64,000 nt of DNA from Mycobacterium colombiense (GTDB taxonomy: Bacteria; Actinomycetota; Actinomycetes; Mycobacteriales; Mycobacteriaceae). Of this stretch, positions 39,074-47,715 are shown one piece after another. The notes under the pieces are model-generated. The model did not search any database. It was not told where the DNA came from and was given only the letters and a program-made list of their open reading frames with translations. Made by a program: the position numbers and the translations under genes. How positions within the stretch are numbered: position 1 is the first letter of the stretch; every line of letters begins with the position of its first letter. Location: positions 25,739-89,738 of the forward strand of contig NZ_MBEI01000071.1 of NCBI RefSeq assembly GCF_001953985.1, written 5' to 3'.

Positions 39074-39934
39074 ATGGCCAAGCTGAAGCCGTATTACGAA
39101 GAGTCGCAGGCAACCTACGACATTTCGGACGACTTTTTCGCGCTGTTCCTCGATCCGAACATGGTGTACACCTGCGCGTACTTCGAGAACGACGACATGA
39201 GCCTGGAAGAGGCCCAGCTGGCCAAGATCGATCTGGCGCTGGACAAGATGCACCTCGAGCCGGGAATGACGGTGCTCGACGTCGGCTGCGGCTGGGGTGG
39301 CGCCGTGGTCCGGGCGGTCGAGAAATACGACGTGAACGTCATCGGGATCACGCTGAGCCGCAACCACTACGCGCGCACCAAGGCGAGGCTGGCCGCGATC
39401 CCGACAACGCGGCGCACCGAGGCCCGGCTGCAGGGCTGGGAAGAGTTCGACGGGCAAGTCGATCGGATCATCAGCTTCGAGGCCTTCGACGCATTCAAAA
39501 AAGAACGCTGGCCCGCGTTCTGGGATTGGGCCTACAAGACCCTTCCCGAAGGCAGCCGAATGATGATGCACAGCATTTTCACGCACCCGCAGAACTACTG
39601 GCACGAACACGGCATCACGATCACGATGTCGGATCTGCGATTCTTGCGGTTCCTCGGCAAGGAAATCTTTCCCGGCGGGCACATGTGCGGCGAACCCGAT
39701 ATCGTCGACAATTCCCGGGCCAGCGGATTCTCGCTCGAGCACACGCAATATCTGCAGCCGCATTACGCGCGGACGCTGGACACCTGGGCGGCCAATCTCG
39801 CGGCCAATCGCGAACGCGCCATCGCCATCCAGTCCGAAGAGGTCTACGACCGCTTCATGCGCTACCTGACCGGCTGCGCGGAGCTGTTCCGCAAGGGCAT
39901 CTCCAACGTCGCCCAGTACACGCTCACCAAGTAG
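39074..39934 (+). CDS. mmaA1: mycolic acid methyltransferase MmaA1
   Basis: S-adenosylmethionine-dependent mycolate methyltransferase of 286 residues, the exact length I recall for M. tuberculosis MmaA1, which sets the trans double bond with adjacent methyl branch and so controls keto/oxygenated mycolate geometry. The SAM motif is LDVGCGWGGAV (about 72-82). Where cyclopropane synthases have AFEHFG, this protein reads FDAFKKER, so Glu is replaced by Asp as in MmaA1. The ATG at 39074 begins MAKLKPYYEE; upstream in-frame sequence is not conserved. First of three tandem paralogues. Confidence 0.9.
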   Translation: MAKLKPYYEESQATYDISDDFFALFLDPNMVYTCAYFENDDMSLEEAQLAKIDLALDKMHLEPGMTVLDVGCGWGGAVVRAVEKYDVNVIGITLSRNHYARTKARLAAIPTTRRTEARLQGWEEFDGQVDRIISFEAFDAFKKERWPAFWDWAYKTLPEGSRMMMHSIFTHPQNYWHEHGITITMSDLRFLRFLGKEIFPGGHMCGEPDIVDNSRASGFSLEHTQYLQPHYARTLDTWAANLAANRERAIAIQSEEVYDRFMRYLTGCAELFRKGISNVAQYTLTK

Positions 39935-40022
39935 CGCCTGACGTTAGCGGCCTCGCGCCCGGGGGTATATGTAGCGGAACGCTCGCCTGCTGAGTGGCCA
40001 GGGAGGAGGGGCGCGCAGGCTC

Positions 40023-40889
40023 GTGGCTGCCAAAGATTTGACGCCGCACTTCGAAGACGTGCAGGCACATTACGACTTATCGGACGACTTCTTCCGCCTG
40101 TTTCTCGATCCCACCCAGACCTACAGCTGCGCGTTTTTCGCCCGCGACGACATGACGCTGGAAGAGGCGCAGCTCGCCAAGATCGATCTGACGCTGGGGA
40201 AGCTGGGGCTGCGGCCCGGCATGACGCTGCTCGACATCGGCTGCGGCTGGGGCGCCACCATGCGCCGGGCGATCGAGCGGTATGACGTCAACGTCGTCGG
40301 CCTGACCTTATCGAAGAACCAGGCCGCGCACGTACAGCAGTCGTTCGACGAGATGGACACCCCGCGTGCCAGGCGAGTCCTTCTCGAAGGGTGGGAACAG
40401 TTCAACGAGCCCGTCGACCGCATCTCGTCGATCGGGGCGTTCGAGCACTTCGGCCACGACCGCTACGACGGCTTCTTCGCAATGGCCCACAACGTTTTGC
40501 CCGCCGACGGCGTGATGCTGCTGCACACGATCACCGGGTTGACAAAGCAGGAAGCCATCGACCGGGGCTTACCGATCTCCATCGGGCTGCTTCGCTTTCT
40601 CAAGTTCCTCCAGACCGAGATTTTTCCCGGTGGCCGGCTGCCGACGATCGAGATGGTGGAGGAGCACTCGTCGAGGGCGGGCTTCACGCTGACCCGCCGC
40701 CAGTCGTTACAAACGCACTACGCCAGAACCCTGGACCTGTGGGCCGAGGCTTTGCAGGCACACAAGGACGAGGCCATCGAGATTCAGTCCGAGGAAGTCT
40801 ACGAGCGCTACATCAAGTACCTGACCGGCTGCGCGAAGTTGTTCTGGGGCGGCTATGTCGACGTCAACCAGTTCACCCTGGAAAAGTAG
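40023..40889 (+). CDS. cyclopropane mycolic acid synthase, MmaA2-like
   Basis: Cyclopropane synthase of 288 residues acting on meromycolate double bonds with SAM. GTG start, beginning (M)AAKDLTPHFEDVQAHYD. SAM motif LDIGCGWGATM, and the active-site blocks YSCAFFARDD, SIGAFEHFGHDRYD and THYARTLDLWAEA, which hold the Cys, Glu and Tyr used for bicarbonate binding in CmaA1. It resembles MmaA2 and CmaA1 most closely and occupies the MmaA2 position. A purine-rich GGAGGAGGGG lies upstream. A second gene of this type is at 53443. Confidence 0.85.
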   Translation: MAAKDLTPHFEDVQAHYDLSDDFFRLFLDPTQTYSCAFFARDDMTLEEAQLAKIDLTLGKLGLRPGMTLLDIGCGWGATMRRAIERYDVNVVGLTLSKNQAAHVQQSFDEMDTPRARRVLLEGWEQFNEPVDRISSIGAFEHFGHDRYDGFFAMAHNVLPADGVMLLHTITGLTKQEAIDRGLPISIGLLRFLKFLQTEIFPGGRLPTIEMVEEHSSRAGFTLTRRQSLQTHYARTLDLWAEALQAHKDEAIEIQSEEVYERYIKYLTGCAKLFWGGYVDVNQFTLEK

Positions 40890-41038
40890 ACTTGCTTTCC
40901 GCGGTCGGGCCCGCGACGCGCAATCCGCACCCTCGTGAAATGACGCCTCAGCATTGGGTACCGTTGCAGGTCAGACAAGGCCCTCCGACGCGTGCGTGGT
41001 TGTAGGAAGTGAACCTCATCCAGGAGAACAGGACGAAA

Positions 41039-41935
41039 ATGGCTGAGCAACCGACTAGCCCGACGAAGACGCGGACACGTTCGGAGGACATCCAGGCGCA
41101 TTACGACGTCTCCGACGACTTCTTCGGCCTGTTCCAGGACCCCTCCCGAATCTACAGCTGCGCCTACTTCGAGCGCGACGACATGAGCCTGGAAGAGGCT
41201 CAGTACGCCAAGATCGACCTCAACCTGGACAAGCTGGACCTCAAGCCGGGCATGACCCTGCTGGACATCGGCTGCGGGTGGGGCACCACCATGAAGCGCG
41301 CCGTCGAGCGGTTCGACGTCAACGTCATCGGCCTGACGCTCTCCAAGAACCAGCACGCCCGCGCCGAGGCGTTGCTCCATTCCATCGACACCGGCCGCTC
41401 GCGCCAGGTCCGGCTGCAGAACTGGGAGGACTTCAGCGAGCCCGTCGACCGCATCGTGTCGATCGAGGCCTTCGAGCACTTCGGCCACGAGAACTACGAC
41501 GATTTCTTCAAGCGGACCTTCGACATCATGCCCGACGACGGCCGGATGACCGTTCAGAGCAGCGTCAGCTACCACCCCTACGACCTGGCCGCCCGTGGCA
41601 AGAAGCTGAGTTTCGAGACGGCGCGGTTCATCAAGTTCATCGTCACCGAGATCTTCCCGGGCGGCCGGCTGCCGTCCACGCAGATGATGGTCGATCACGG
41701 CGAGAAGGCGGGATTTGTTGTGCCCGAACCGCTTTCGCTGCGGCCGCACTACATCAAGACGCTGCACATCTGGGGCGACACGCTCGAGTCGAATCGGGAC
41801 AAGGCCATCGACGCCACCTCCGAAGAGGTCTACAACCGCTACATCAAGTACCTGCGCGGCTGTGAGCACTACTTCGGCGACGAAATGCTCGACGTCAGCC
41901 TGGTGACCTACCTCAAGCCGGGCGCGGCCGCCTGA
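41039..41935 (+). CDS. mmaA4: hydroxymycolate methyltransferase MmaA4 (Hma)
   Basis: Methyltransferase of 298 residues that introduces the distal hydroxyl and methyl branch, the first step to ketomycolates (and to methoxymycolates where MmaA3 is present). SAM motif LDIGCGWGTTM; active-site SIEAFEHFGHENYD; characteristic VQSSVSYHPYDLAARG and C-terminal SLVTYLKPGAAA match the M. tuberculosis enzyme. The ATG at 41039 follows AGGAG. Mutations in its orthologue confer thiacetazone resistance. In M. tuberculosis mmaA3 lies between mmaA2 and mmaA4; here the gap is only 149 bases with no such gene. Confidence 0.93.
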   Translation: MAEQPTSPTKTRTRSEDIQAHYDVSDDFFGLFQDPSRIYSCAYFERDDMSLEEAQYAKIDLNLDKLDLKPGMTLLDIGCGWGTTMKRAVERFDVNVIGLTLSKNQHARAEALLHSIDTGRSRQVRLQNWEDFSEPVDRIVSIEAFEHFGHENYDDFFKRTFDIMPDDGRMTVQSSVSYHPYDLAARGKKLSFETARFIKFIVTEIFPGGRLPSTQMMVDHGEKAGFVVPEPLSLRPHYIKTLHIWGDTLESNRDKAIDATSEEVYNRYIKYLRGCEHYFGDEMLDVSLVTYLKPGAAA

Positions 41936-42028
41936 TTTTCGCGCCGCCTGTCGGATTAGCGCTGCGCGGTTCGTCGAGTAGGTAGAGAGTGGAGCAGACG
42001 GCTTCGCTCACTATCGGAGGTGACGAAC

Positions 42029-42727
42029 ATGCAGTACTTCGCCTTGTTGATCAGCAAGGAACAGGACCGTACGCCCGACGATGGCGCCACCGCGATGGCG
42101 GCCTGGGAGAACTTCCACGCCAAGGCCGGATCGGCGATCAAGGCCGGCGACGCGCTGGCCCCCGCCGCGGCCGCGGCGGTGATCACCGGCGGCCCGGACG
42201 CGCCGACCGTCACCGACGGCCCCTTTGCCGAGGCCGCCGAGGTGGCGTGCGGCTATTACGTCTTCGAAGCGGAAAACCTGGACGAGGCGCTGGCACTGGC
42301 GCGTGACGTCCCGATCGCCGCGTTCGGGGCGGTGGAGCTGTGGCCGGTGGTCCATTCGATCGAGCCGGCGCGCAAGCTGACCGGCAACGACTGGCTGGCG
42401 CTCCTGCTGGAGCCGCCCGCCACCGCCCACACGCCGGGCACCCCCGAGTGGGAGGCCGTGGCCGCCAAGCACGCGGATCTGCACGCCGCCGCGGGTGATC
42501 ACGTGATCGGCGGCGCCGCGTTGCACGACCGCTCCACGGCGACAACCGTGCGGGTGCGTGACGGCGAGGTCCTCATCACGGACGGCCCCTATGTCGAGGG
42601 CGCCGAGATCGCGACCGGGATCTACCTGCTGGGTGCCTCCGACCGCGACGAGGCGATCAAGATCGCGTCGATGATCCCCGCCACGACCGTGCAGGTGCGC
42701 CAACTGGCGGGCATCTCCGGCCTGTAG
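42029..42727 (+). CDS. tandem DGPF/YCII-domain protein
   Basis: Protein of 232 residues made of two YCII-type ferredoxin-like domains. The hallmark DGPF is at 63-66 in the first half (TVTDGPFAEAAEV) and a variant DGPY at 185-188 in the second (LITDGPYVEGAEI). ATG 42029 with GGAGG eight bases upstream. It ends three bases before an ECF sigma factor of the group typically encoded with DGPF proteins, so both belong to one unit. The biochemical role of DGPF proteins is unknown. The pair is absent from this position in M. tuberculosis as I recall. Confidence 0.9.
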   Translation: MQYFALLISKEQDRTPDDGATAMAAWENFHAKAGSAIKAGDALAPAAAAAVITGGPDAPTVTDGPFAEAAEVACGYYVFEAENLDEALALARDVPIAAFGAVELWPVVHSIEPARKLTGNDWLALLLEPPATAHTPGTPEWEAVAAKHADLHAAAGDHVIGGAALHDRSTATTVRVRDGEVLITDGPYVEGAEIATGIYLLGASDRDEAIKIASMIPATTVQVRQLAGISGL

Positions 42728-42730
42728 CGC

Positions 42731-43948
42731 ATGGCCGACCTGGACGGCGTCTTCCGCCGGGAATGGGGTCCGGCCGTGGCCGCGCTCGCGCGGTGGTCGG
42801 GTGACCTCACCGTCGCCGAGGACGCCGTCCAGGAGGCCTGCGCCGAAGCGCTGCGCACCTGGCCGCGCGACGGCGTGCCGGAAAGCCCGGGCGGCTGGCT
42901 GGTGACCGTCGGGCGTAACCGCGCCCGGGACCGGCTGCGCCGCGAATCCGTGCGCCCCGGAAAGGAATTGGCGGCTGTGGTGGACGACATCAGGGCGCGC
43001 ACCGATCACACCGATCCGCATCCGGTACGCGACGACGAATTGCGGATGATGTTCACCTGTGCCCACCCGGCGCTGGACCGGCAATCGCAGTTGGCCCTCA
43101 CGCTGCGGTTGGTGTCCGGTTTGACCGTCGGCGAGATCGCGCGGGCGCTCCTGCAGTCCGAGGCGGCCATCGGTCAGCGAATCACGCGCGCCAAGAACAA
43201 GGTTCGGCACGCCAACATTCCGCTGCGGGTGCCGCCGGCCGAGCTGCTGCCCGAACGCACGCCGCACGTGTTCGGCTGCGTCTATTCGGTGTTCACCGAG
43301 GGCTATTGGTCGACCGCGGGCCCGTCGGCCATTCGCGACGACCTGTGCGACGAAGGGATCCGGCTGGGTGCCGAGTTGTGCGCGCTGCTGCCCGACGAGC
43401 CCGAGGCGCACGCCCTGTCCGCCCTGATGCTGCTGCACGATTCGCGGCGCGCGACCCGAGTGGACGACACCGGAATGCTGGTGCCGCTGGAGGACCAGGA
43501 CCGGCGCCGCTGGGACCGGGCGCGCATTTCCCGCGGGCTCGAGCGGTTGCGTCGCGCCCAGGGCTCGACGGGCGCCTATCTGCCCCAGGCCGTGATCGCC
43601 GCGCTGCATGCGACGGCACCGTCCTGGGAGCAGACCGATTGGGTGACCATCTGCGCCGCCTACGACCGGCTGTTCGGATTGACCGGCTCGCCGGTGGTGG
43701 CCGCCAACCGCGCGCTGGCGATCGGGTTCCGCGACGGCCCCGACGCCGGCCTGGCCGCCCTGGACAAGGTGGCCCACGATCCGCGGCTCACCCGGTCCAA
43801 TCTCGTGGCGACCGTGCGCGCCGACCTGCTGCGGCGCGCCGGCAGGCCTGCCGATGCGCTGCCCTGGTATCGAGAGGCGTTGGGGTCCAACGGATCCGAC
43901 CCCGGCCGCGCGTTCCTGCGGCGGCGCATCGTCGAGTGCGGGGGTTAG
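42731..43948 (+). CDS. ECF42-type RNA polymerase sigma factor
   Basis: Extracytoplasmic-function sigma factor of 405 residues, about twice the usual size because of a long C-terminal domain. Region 2 is near residues 10-70 (AEDAVQEACAEALRTWP, then GWLVTVGRNRARDRLRRES); region 4 is near 120-160 (LTVGEIARALLQSEAAIGQRI). The remaining 230 residues (VFGCVYSVFTEGYWST onward) form the DUF6596 helical repeat domain typical of the ECF42 group, which works with DGPF proteins and has no anti-sigma factor. None is seen here. Its stop overlaps the convergent rplA stop by four bases. Confidence 0.92.
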   Translation: MADLDGVFRREWGPAVAALARWSGDLTVAEDAVQEACAEALRTWPRDGVPESPGGWLVTVGRNRARDRLRRESVRPGKELAAVVDDIRARTDHTDPHPVRDDELRMMFTCAHPALDRQSQLALTLRLVSGLTVGEIARALLQSEAAIGQRITRAKNKVRHANIPLRVPPAELLPERTPHVFGCVYSVFTEGYWSTAGPSAIRDDLCDEGIRLGAELCALLPDEPEAHALSALMLLHDSRRATRVDDTGMLVPLEDQDRRRWDRARISRGLERLRRAQGSTGAYLPQAVIAALHATAPSWEQTDWVTICAAYDRLFGLTGSPVVAANRALAIGFRDGPDAGLAALDKVAHDPRLTRSNLVATVRADLLRRAGRPADALPWYREALGSNGSDPGRAFLRRRIVECGG

Positions 43949-44652
43949 GACTCCGAGAAGTTGCGGGTGACGGCCGGGTCCACCGGGATGCCCGGTCCGG
44001 TCGTCGTCGAGACCACGATCTTGCGCAGGTAGCGGCCCTTGGAGGCGGACGGCTTGAGCCGCAGCACCTCGTCCAGCGCGGCGCCGTAGTTCTCGGCCAG
44101 GGCCTTCTCGTCAAACGAGGCCTTGCCGATGACGAAGTGCAGGTTGGCCTGCTTGTCCACGCGGAAGTTGATCTTGCCGCCCTTGATGTCGGCCACGGCC
44201 TTGGCGACGTCGGGGGTCACGGTGCCGGTCTTGGGGTTCGGCATCAGGCCGCGGGGACCGAGCACGCGGGCGATGCGACCGACCTTGGCCATCTGGTCCG
44301 GGGTCGCGATCGCGGCGTCGAATTCCAGCCAGCCGCCCTGGATCTTCTCGATCAGGTCGTCGCTGCCGACGATGTCGGCGCCGGCGGCCTGGGCCTGCTC
44401 GGCCTTGTCGCCCACCGCGAACACCGCGACACGGGCGGTCTTGCCGGTGCCGTGCGGAAGGTTGACCGTGCCGCGGACCATCTGGTCGGCCTTGCGCGGG
44501 TCGACGCCGAGCCGGATCGCCACCTCGACGGTGGAGTCCTGCTTGCTCGACGACGTCTCCTTGGCGAGCTTGGCCGCCTCCAGCGGGGAGTAGAGGTTGT
44601 CGCGGTCCACCTTTTCGGCGGCGGCGCGGTATGCCTTGCTGTTCTTGCTCAC
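43945..44652 (-). CDS. rplA: 50S ribosomal protein L1
   Basis: L1-stalk protein of 235 residues, full length, GTG start (MSKNSKAYRAAAEKVD). Signature RGLMPNPKTGTVTPDV and the late PSASKGRYLRKIVVSTT are present. In other bacteria L1 represses its own operon at the L11 leader. Last gene of secE-nusG-rplK-rplA. It ends four bases inside the convergent sigma-factor gene, so there is no room for a separate terminator. Confidence 0.99.
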   Translation of the reverse strand: MSKNSKAYRAAAEKVDRDNLYSPLEAAKLAKETSSSKQDSTVEVAIRLGVDPRKADQMVRGTVNLPHGTGKTARVAVFAVGDKAEQAQAAGADIVGSDDLIEKIQGGWLEFDAAIATPDQMAKVGRIARVLGPRGLMPNPKTGTVTPDVAKAVADIKGGKINFRVDKQANLHFVIGKASFDEKALAENYGAALDEVLRLKPSASKGRYLRKIVVSTTTGPGIPVDPAVTRNFSES

Positions 44653-44724
44653 TTGCTAATCCAATCGGGTGTTGGGTCCGTGGTTACTAAGCGGGCCGAA
44701 GCTGGCCCTCCCACAGTCAGGGGT

Positions 44725-45153
44725 CTACTCGACGGTGATGCCCATCGACCGGGCGGTGCCGGCGATGATCTTGGCGGCTGCGTCGATGTCGTTGGCGTTC
44801 AGATCGGCCTTCTTGGTCTCGGCGATCTCCTTGACCTGGTCCCAGCTGACCTTGGCGACCTTGGTCTTGTGCGGCTCGGCCGATCCCTTGCCCACGCCGG
44901 CGGCCTTGAGCAGCAGCTTGGCGGCGGGTGGGGTCTTGAGCGCGAAGGTGAAGCTGCGGTCCTCGTAGACCGTGATCTCCACCGGGATGACCTGGCCGCG
45001 CTGGTTCTCCGTGGCAGCGTTGTACGCCTTGCAGAACTCCATGATGTTGACGCCGTGCTGACCGAGCGCGGGCCCGACCGGCGGCGCCGGGTTGGCCTGC
45101 CCCGCCTGGATCTGAAGCTTGATCAGCCCGACGACTTTCTTCTTCGGGGCCAT
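44725..45153 (-). CDS. rplK: 50S ribosomal protein L11
   Basis: GTPase-centre protein of 142 residues, standard length. N-terminal MAPKKKVVGLIKLQIQAGQANPAPPVG contains the Pro-rich motif contacted by thiopeptide drugs; that segment looks wild type. It lies 46 bases downstream of nusG and 72 bases upstream of rplA. Confidence 0.99.
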   Translation of the reverse strand: MAPKKKVVGLIKLQIQAGQANPAPPVGPALGQHGVNIMEFCKAYNAATENQRGQVIPVEITVYEDRSFTFALKTPPAAKLLLKAAGVGKGSAEPHKTKVAKVSWDQVKEIAETKKADLNANDIDAAAKIIAGTARSMGITVE

Positions 45154-45199
45154 GAGGTTGTGCTGTTCCTTCCTGGTTTACGCCGGGCGTATGCGCCGG

Positions 45200-45997
45200 T
45201 TAGAGCTTGGAGACTTGGCTGAAGGTCAATTCGACCGGGGTTTCGCGGCCGAAGATCGACACCAGCACCTTGAGCTTCTGCTGTTCGCCGTTGACCTCGC
45301 TGATGGTGGCCGGCAGCGTCGCGAACGGGCCGTCCATGACCGTCACCGATTCGCCGACCTCGTAGTCGACCTCGATGGCCGGGCGTTCCAGCCCGCCGAC
45401 CTCGGCGGCGGCGGCCGTGGTGGCCGCACCCTTGGCGGCCTTCTTCGTCGTGCCGCGCGGCAGCAGGAACTTCACCACGTCGTCGAGCGTCAGCGCCGAC
45501 GGACGCGAGGTCGCCCCGACGAACCCGGTGACGCCCGGGGTGTTGCGCACCGCGGCCCAGGAGTCGTCGGTCAGGTCCATGCGCACCAGGATGTAGCCGG
45601 GCAGCACCTTGCGATTGACCTGCTTGCGCTGACCGTTCTTGATCTCGGTGACCTCTTCGGTGGGCACTTCCACCTGGAAGATGTAGTCGCCGACATCGAG
45701 GTTCTGCACACGGGTTTCGAGGTTGGCTTTGACCTTGTTCTCGTATCCCGCGTAGGAGTGGATGACATACCAGTCGCCGGGCTTGCTGCGCAGCTCCGCC
45801 TTGAGCGCGGCGGCCGGGTCGGCCTCTTCGGCCGACTCGTCGGGCGCCTCGGCTGCCACGGCCGTCTCGGCGGCAGCCTCGTCCACAGCCGCCTCGGTGA
45901 CCTCAGCGGCTGCAGAGGTGTCCGTGGCCTGCGCCTGCGCGGCTTCGTCCACGTCGACCGCTTCACCCGCGGACGGGTCACCGTCGAAGGTAGTCAC
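45200..45997 (-). CDS. nusG: transcription antitermination factor NusG
   Basis: NusG of 265 residues from the GTG at 45997, which begins (M)TTFDGDPSAGEAVD like the M. tuberculosis protein and has AGAGGA eight bases upstream; a GTG at 46018 would add seven. An Ala/Glu-rich acidic N-terminal extension of about 70 residues precedes the NGN domain (DWYVIHSYAGYENKVKANLE). The KOW domain (GESVTVMDGPFATLPATI) is C-terminal. In mycobacteria NusG binds RNA polymerase and ribosome and can promote termination. It is between secE and rplK as in most bacteria. Confidence 0.97.
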   Translation of the reverse strand: MTTFDGDPSAGEAVDVDEAAQAQATDTSAAAEVTEAAVDEAAAETAVAAEAPDESAEEADPAAALKAELRSKPGDWYVIHSYAGYENKVKANLETRVQNLDVGDYIFQVEVPTEEVTEIKNGQRKQVNRKVLPGYILVRMDLTDDSWAAVRNTPGVTGFVGATSRPSALTLDDVVKFLLPRGTTKKAAKGAATTAAAAEVGGLERPAIEVDYEVGESVTVMDGPFATLPATISEVNGEQQKLKVLVSIFGRETPVELTFSQVSKL

Positions 45998-46022
45998 GGT
46001 TTGAGTCCTCTCTGTCACTCGC

Positions 46023-46472
46023 TCAGCCGAACACCAACAGCACCAGCTTGGTCAGGCCGAAATCCGCCAGGCCGACCAGCGCCACCATGAAGGCCAGGAA
46101 AGCCAGCACAACGGAGGTGTAAGTGAGCATCTGCTTGCGGTTGGGCCAGATGACCTTCCGCATCTCTGCAACGACCTGCTTGAGGTAGTTGTAGACGAAC
46201 ACGAATGGGTTGGCCCGATGGTCGCCGGCCTTCTTGGGCTTCGCGGCCTTCTTGGCTTTGGCGCCCTTCTTGGTCTTCTCCGGCGTGGCGGCCTCGACGT
46301 CATCCGCCGACTCGGCGTCTTCGCCGGCCTCGGCGGCCCGCTGCCGGGAACGCTTGCCCGTGGGGCGCTGTGGCCGCGTCACCACCGCCGTCCGACCGCC
46401 GCTCGCGCGGCCGTCCTCTTTGTCAGTGCCGTCGCTTGCGGCGTCGTTGGCAACGTCGCCTTCGTCGCTCAC
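46023..46472 (-). CDS. secE: preprotein translocase subunit SecE
   Basis: Single-spanning SecE of 149 residues. The N-terminal 80 residues are polar and rich in Ala, Lys, Asp and Glu (for example KKGAKAKKAAKPKKAG). The conserved amphipathic block VYNYLKQVVAEMRKVIWPNR is followed by one membrane helix near the C terminus. The start is the GTG at 46472 (MSDEGDVAND) with GGAG upstream. First protein gene after trpT, followed 25 bases later by nusG. Confidence 0.95.
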   Translation of the reverse strand: MSDEGDVANDAASDGTDKEDGRASGGRTAVVTRPQRPTGKRSRQRAAEAGEDAESADDVEAATPEKTKKGAKAKKAAKPKKAGDHRANPFVFVYNYLKQVVAEMRKVIWPNRKQMLTYTSVVLAFLAFMVALVGLADFGLTKLVLLVFG

Positions 46473-46565
46473 CGCATGCTCCTTTGTTTGCTCGTACCCC
46501 GAAAGCCGTCCCATCTGTGGCGGCACATACTTCCAGTGTCCACCATGGCACGCCTTCGTCTTCAG

Positions 46566-46638
<73 letters not shown>

Positions 46639-46782
46639 TCGCGGTTGGCAGGCCAACCTGCGCTTACCTACCGGGGCTTACATGACACGCGCGCCTTCCG
46701 ATTGCTCGACTCACGGAAAGCGCGCTAATGCTGGGAAAACCCCGAGGACCGAGTGTACATCGACGCGCGAGTCAGATACTAA

Positions 46783-47283
46783 TTACGCCGTTCTGACGAC
46801 CTGGCCGGACTCCGGGTCCCAGCGCAGGTTCGCGGAGTTGTCGGCGTACTGGCTCATCAGCGTGGTGTAGGCCTCCAGGACCACCTCACCGTGCTCGTTG
46901 GTGCAGATGTTCTTGGTGACGACGATGTCGGCGCCGAAGCGTTCGTCCACCGACTGGATGTCCATCCGGGCCCAGAGCTTGTCGCCGGCCTTGATCGGCT
47001 TGGAGAACACGAACCGCTGGTCGACCTGGACGATCACCAGCGTCTCCATGCCGATGTCGACATGCCGGAAGAAATCGAGCTGGACCAGCTTGGCGAAGAT
47101 GGTCCCGTAGGTCAGCGGCGCGATGATCGCGTCGTGGCCCAGTTCGGCGGCGGCGTCTTCCTCGTAGTGGGCCGGGTGCCGGTTTTTGATGGCAAGCGCG
47201 AACTGGCGCAGTTGCTCCCGCCCCACAACGAAGTAGTCCGGGTAGCGCCAGATCATCCCCCTGATGTCTGTTTTGAGCGCCAT
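46783..47283 (-). CDS. hadC: (3R)-hydroxyacyl-ACP dehydratase subunit HadC
   Basis: Subunit of the FAS-II dehydratase that elongates meromycolate chains; HadBC handles late cycles. It has 166 residues, the same as I recall for Rv0637. Hot-dog fold, beginning MALKTDIRGMIWRYPD with VQVDQRFVFSKPIKAGD in the middle. Like HadA, it lacks the catalytic Asp-His pair of HadB and acts as partner. Starts three bases after the hadB stop. Confidence 0.96.
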   Translation of the reverse strand: MALKTDIRGMIWRYPDYFVVGREQLRQFALAIKNRHPAHYEEDAAAELGHDAIIAPLTYGTIFAKLVQLDFFRHVDIGMETLVIVQVDQRFVFSKPIKAGDKLWARMDIQSVDERFGADIVVTKNICTNEHGEVVLEAYTTLMSQYADNSANLRWDPESGQVVRTA

Positions 47284-47286
47284 GGG

Positions 47287-47715
47287 CTATGCGAGTATTG
47301 CGGACGCGATGGCCCTGCCGAAGATCTTCTTGCCGCCGGTGGTGGCCGTGAGCGCGATGGTCACGGACTTGGTCTCGGGATCGGCGGACTTGACCCGCCC
47401 GCTGAAGACCAGTTCGGCGCCCTTCCCGTCGTTGGGCACCGGCACCACGGCGGTGAACCGCACGTTGTACTCGGTCACGGCACCCGGGTCACCGATCCAC
47501 GCGGTGACGTAGCCGCCACCGATGCCCATGGTCAGCATGCCGTGCGCGATCGCGGTGTCCAGGCCGACGACCTTGGCCATCTCGTCGTCCCAGTGGATCG
47601 GATTCAAGTCGCCAGAGACGCCCGCATAATTCACCAGATCCTGCCTGGTCAGCGGGTAGGTCTTCTCCGGAAGTAAGTCACCCACCTGCACGGAGCTGAA
47701 CTCACGCAGTGGCAT
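47287..47715 (-). CDS. hadB: (3R)-hydroxyacyl-ACP dehydratase catalytic subunit HadB
   Basis: Catalytic FAS-II dehydratase subunit of 142 residues that pairs with HadA or HadC. The hydratase-2 motif is YAGVSGDLNPIHWDDE (about 30-45), with Asp and His as catalytic residues. ATG at 47715 (MPLREFSSVQVGD). It begins 14 bases inside the hadA gene in another frame, so translation is coupled. Essential in M. tuberculosis. Confidence 0.97.
   Translation of the reverse strand: MPLREFSSVQVGDLLPEKTYPLTRQDLVNYAGVSGDLNPIHWDDEMAKVVGLDTAIAHGMLTMGIGGGYVTAWIGDPGAVTEYNVRFTAVVPVPNDGKGAELVFSGRVKSADPETKSVTIALTATTGGKKIFGRAIASAILA

Noticed and set aside
46639..46782. Promoter for trpT-secE
   Set aside because: Several weak -10-like sequences exist, but no -35/-10 pair was convincing enough to annotate.
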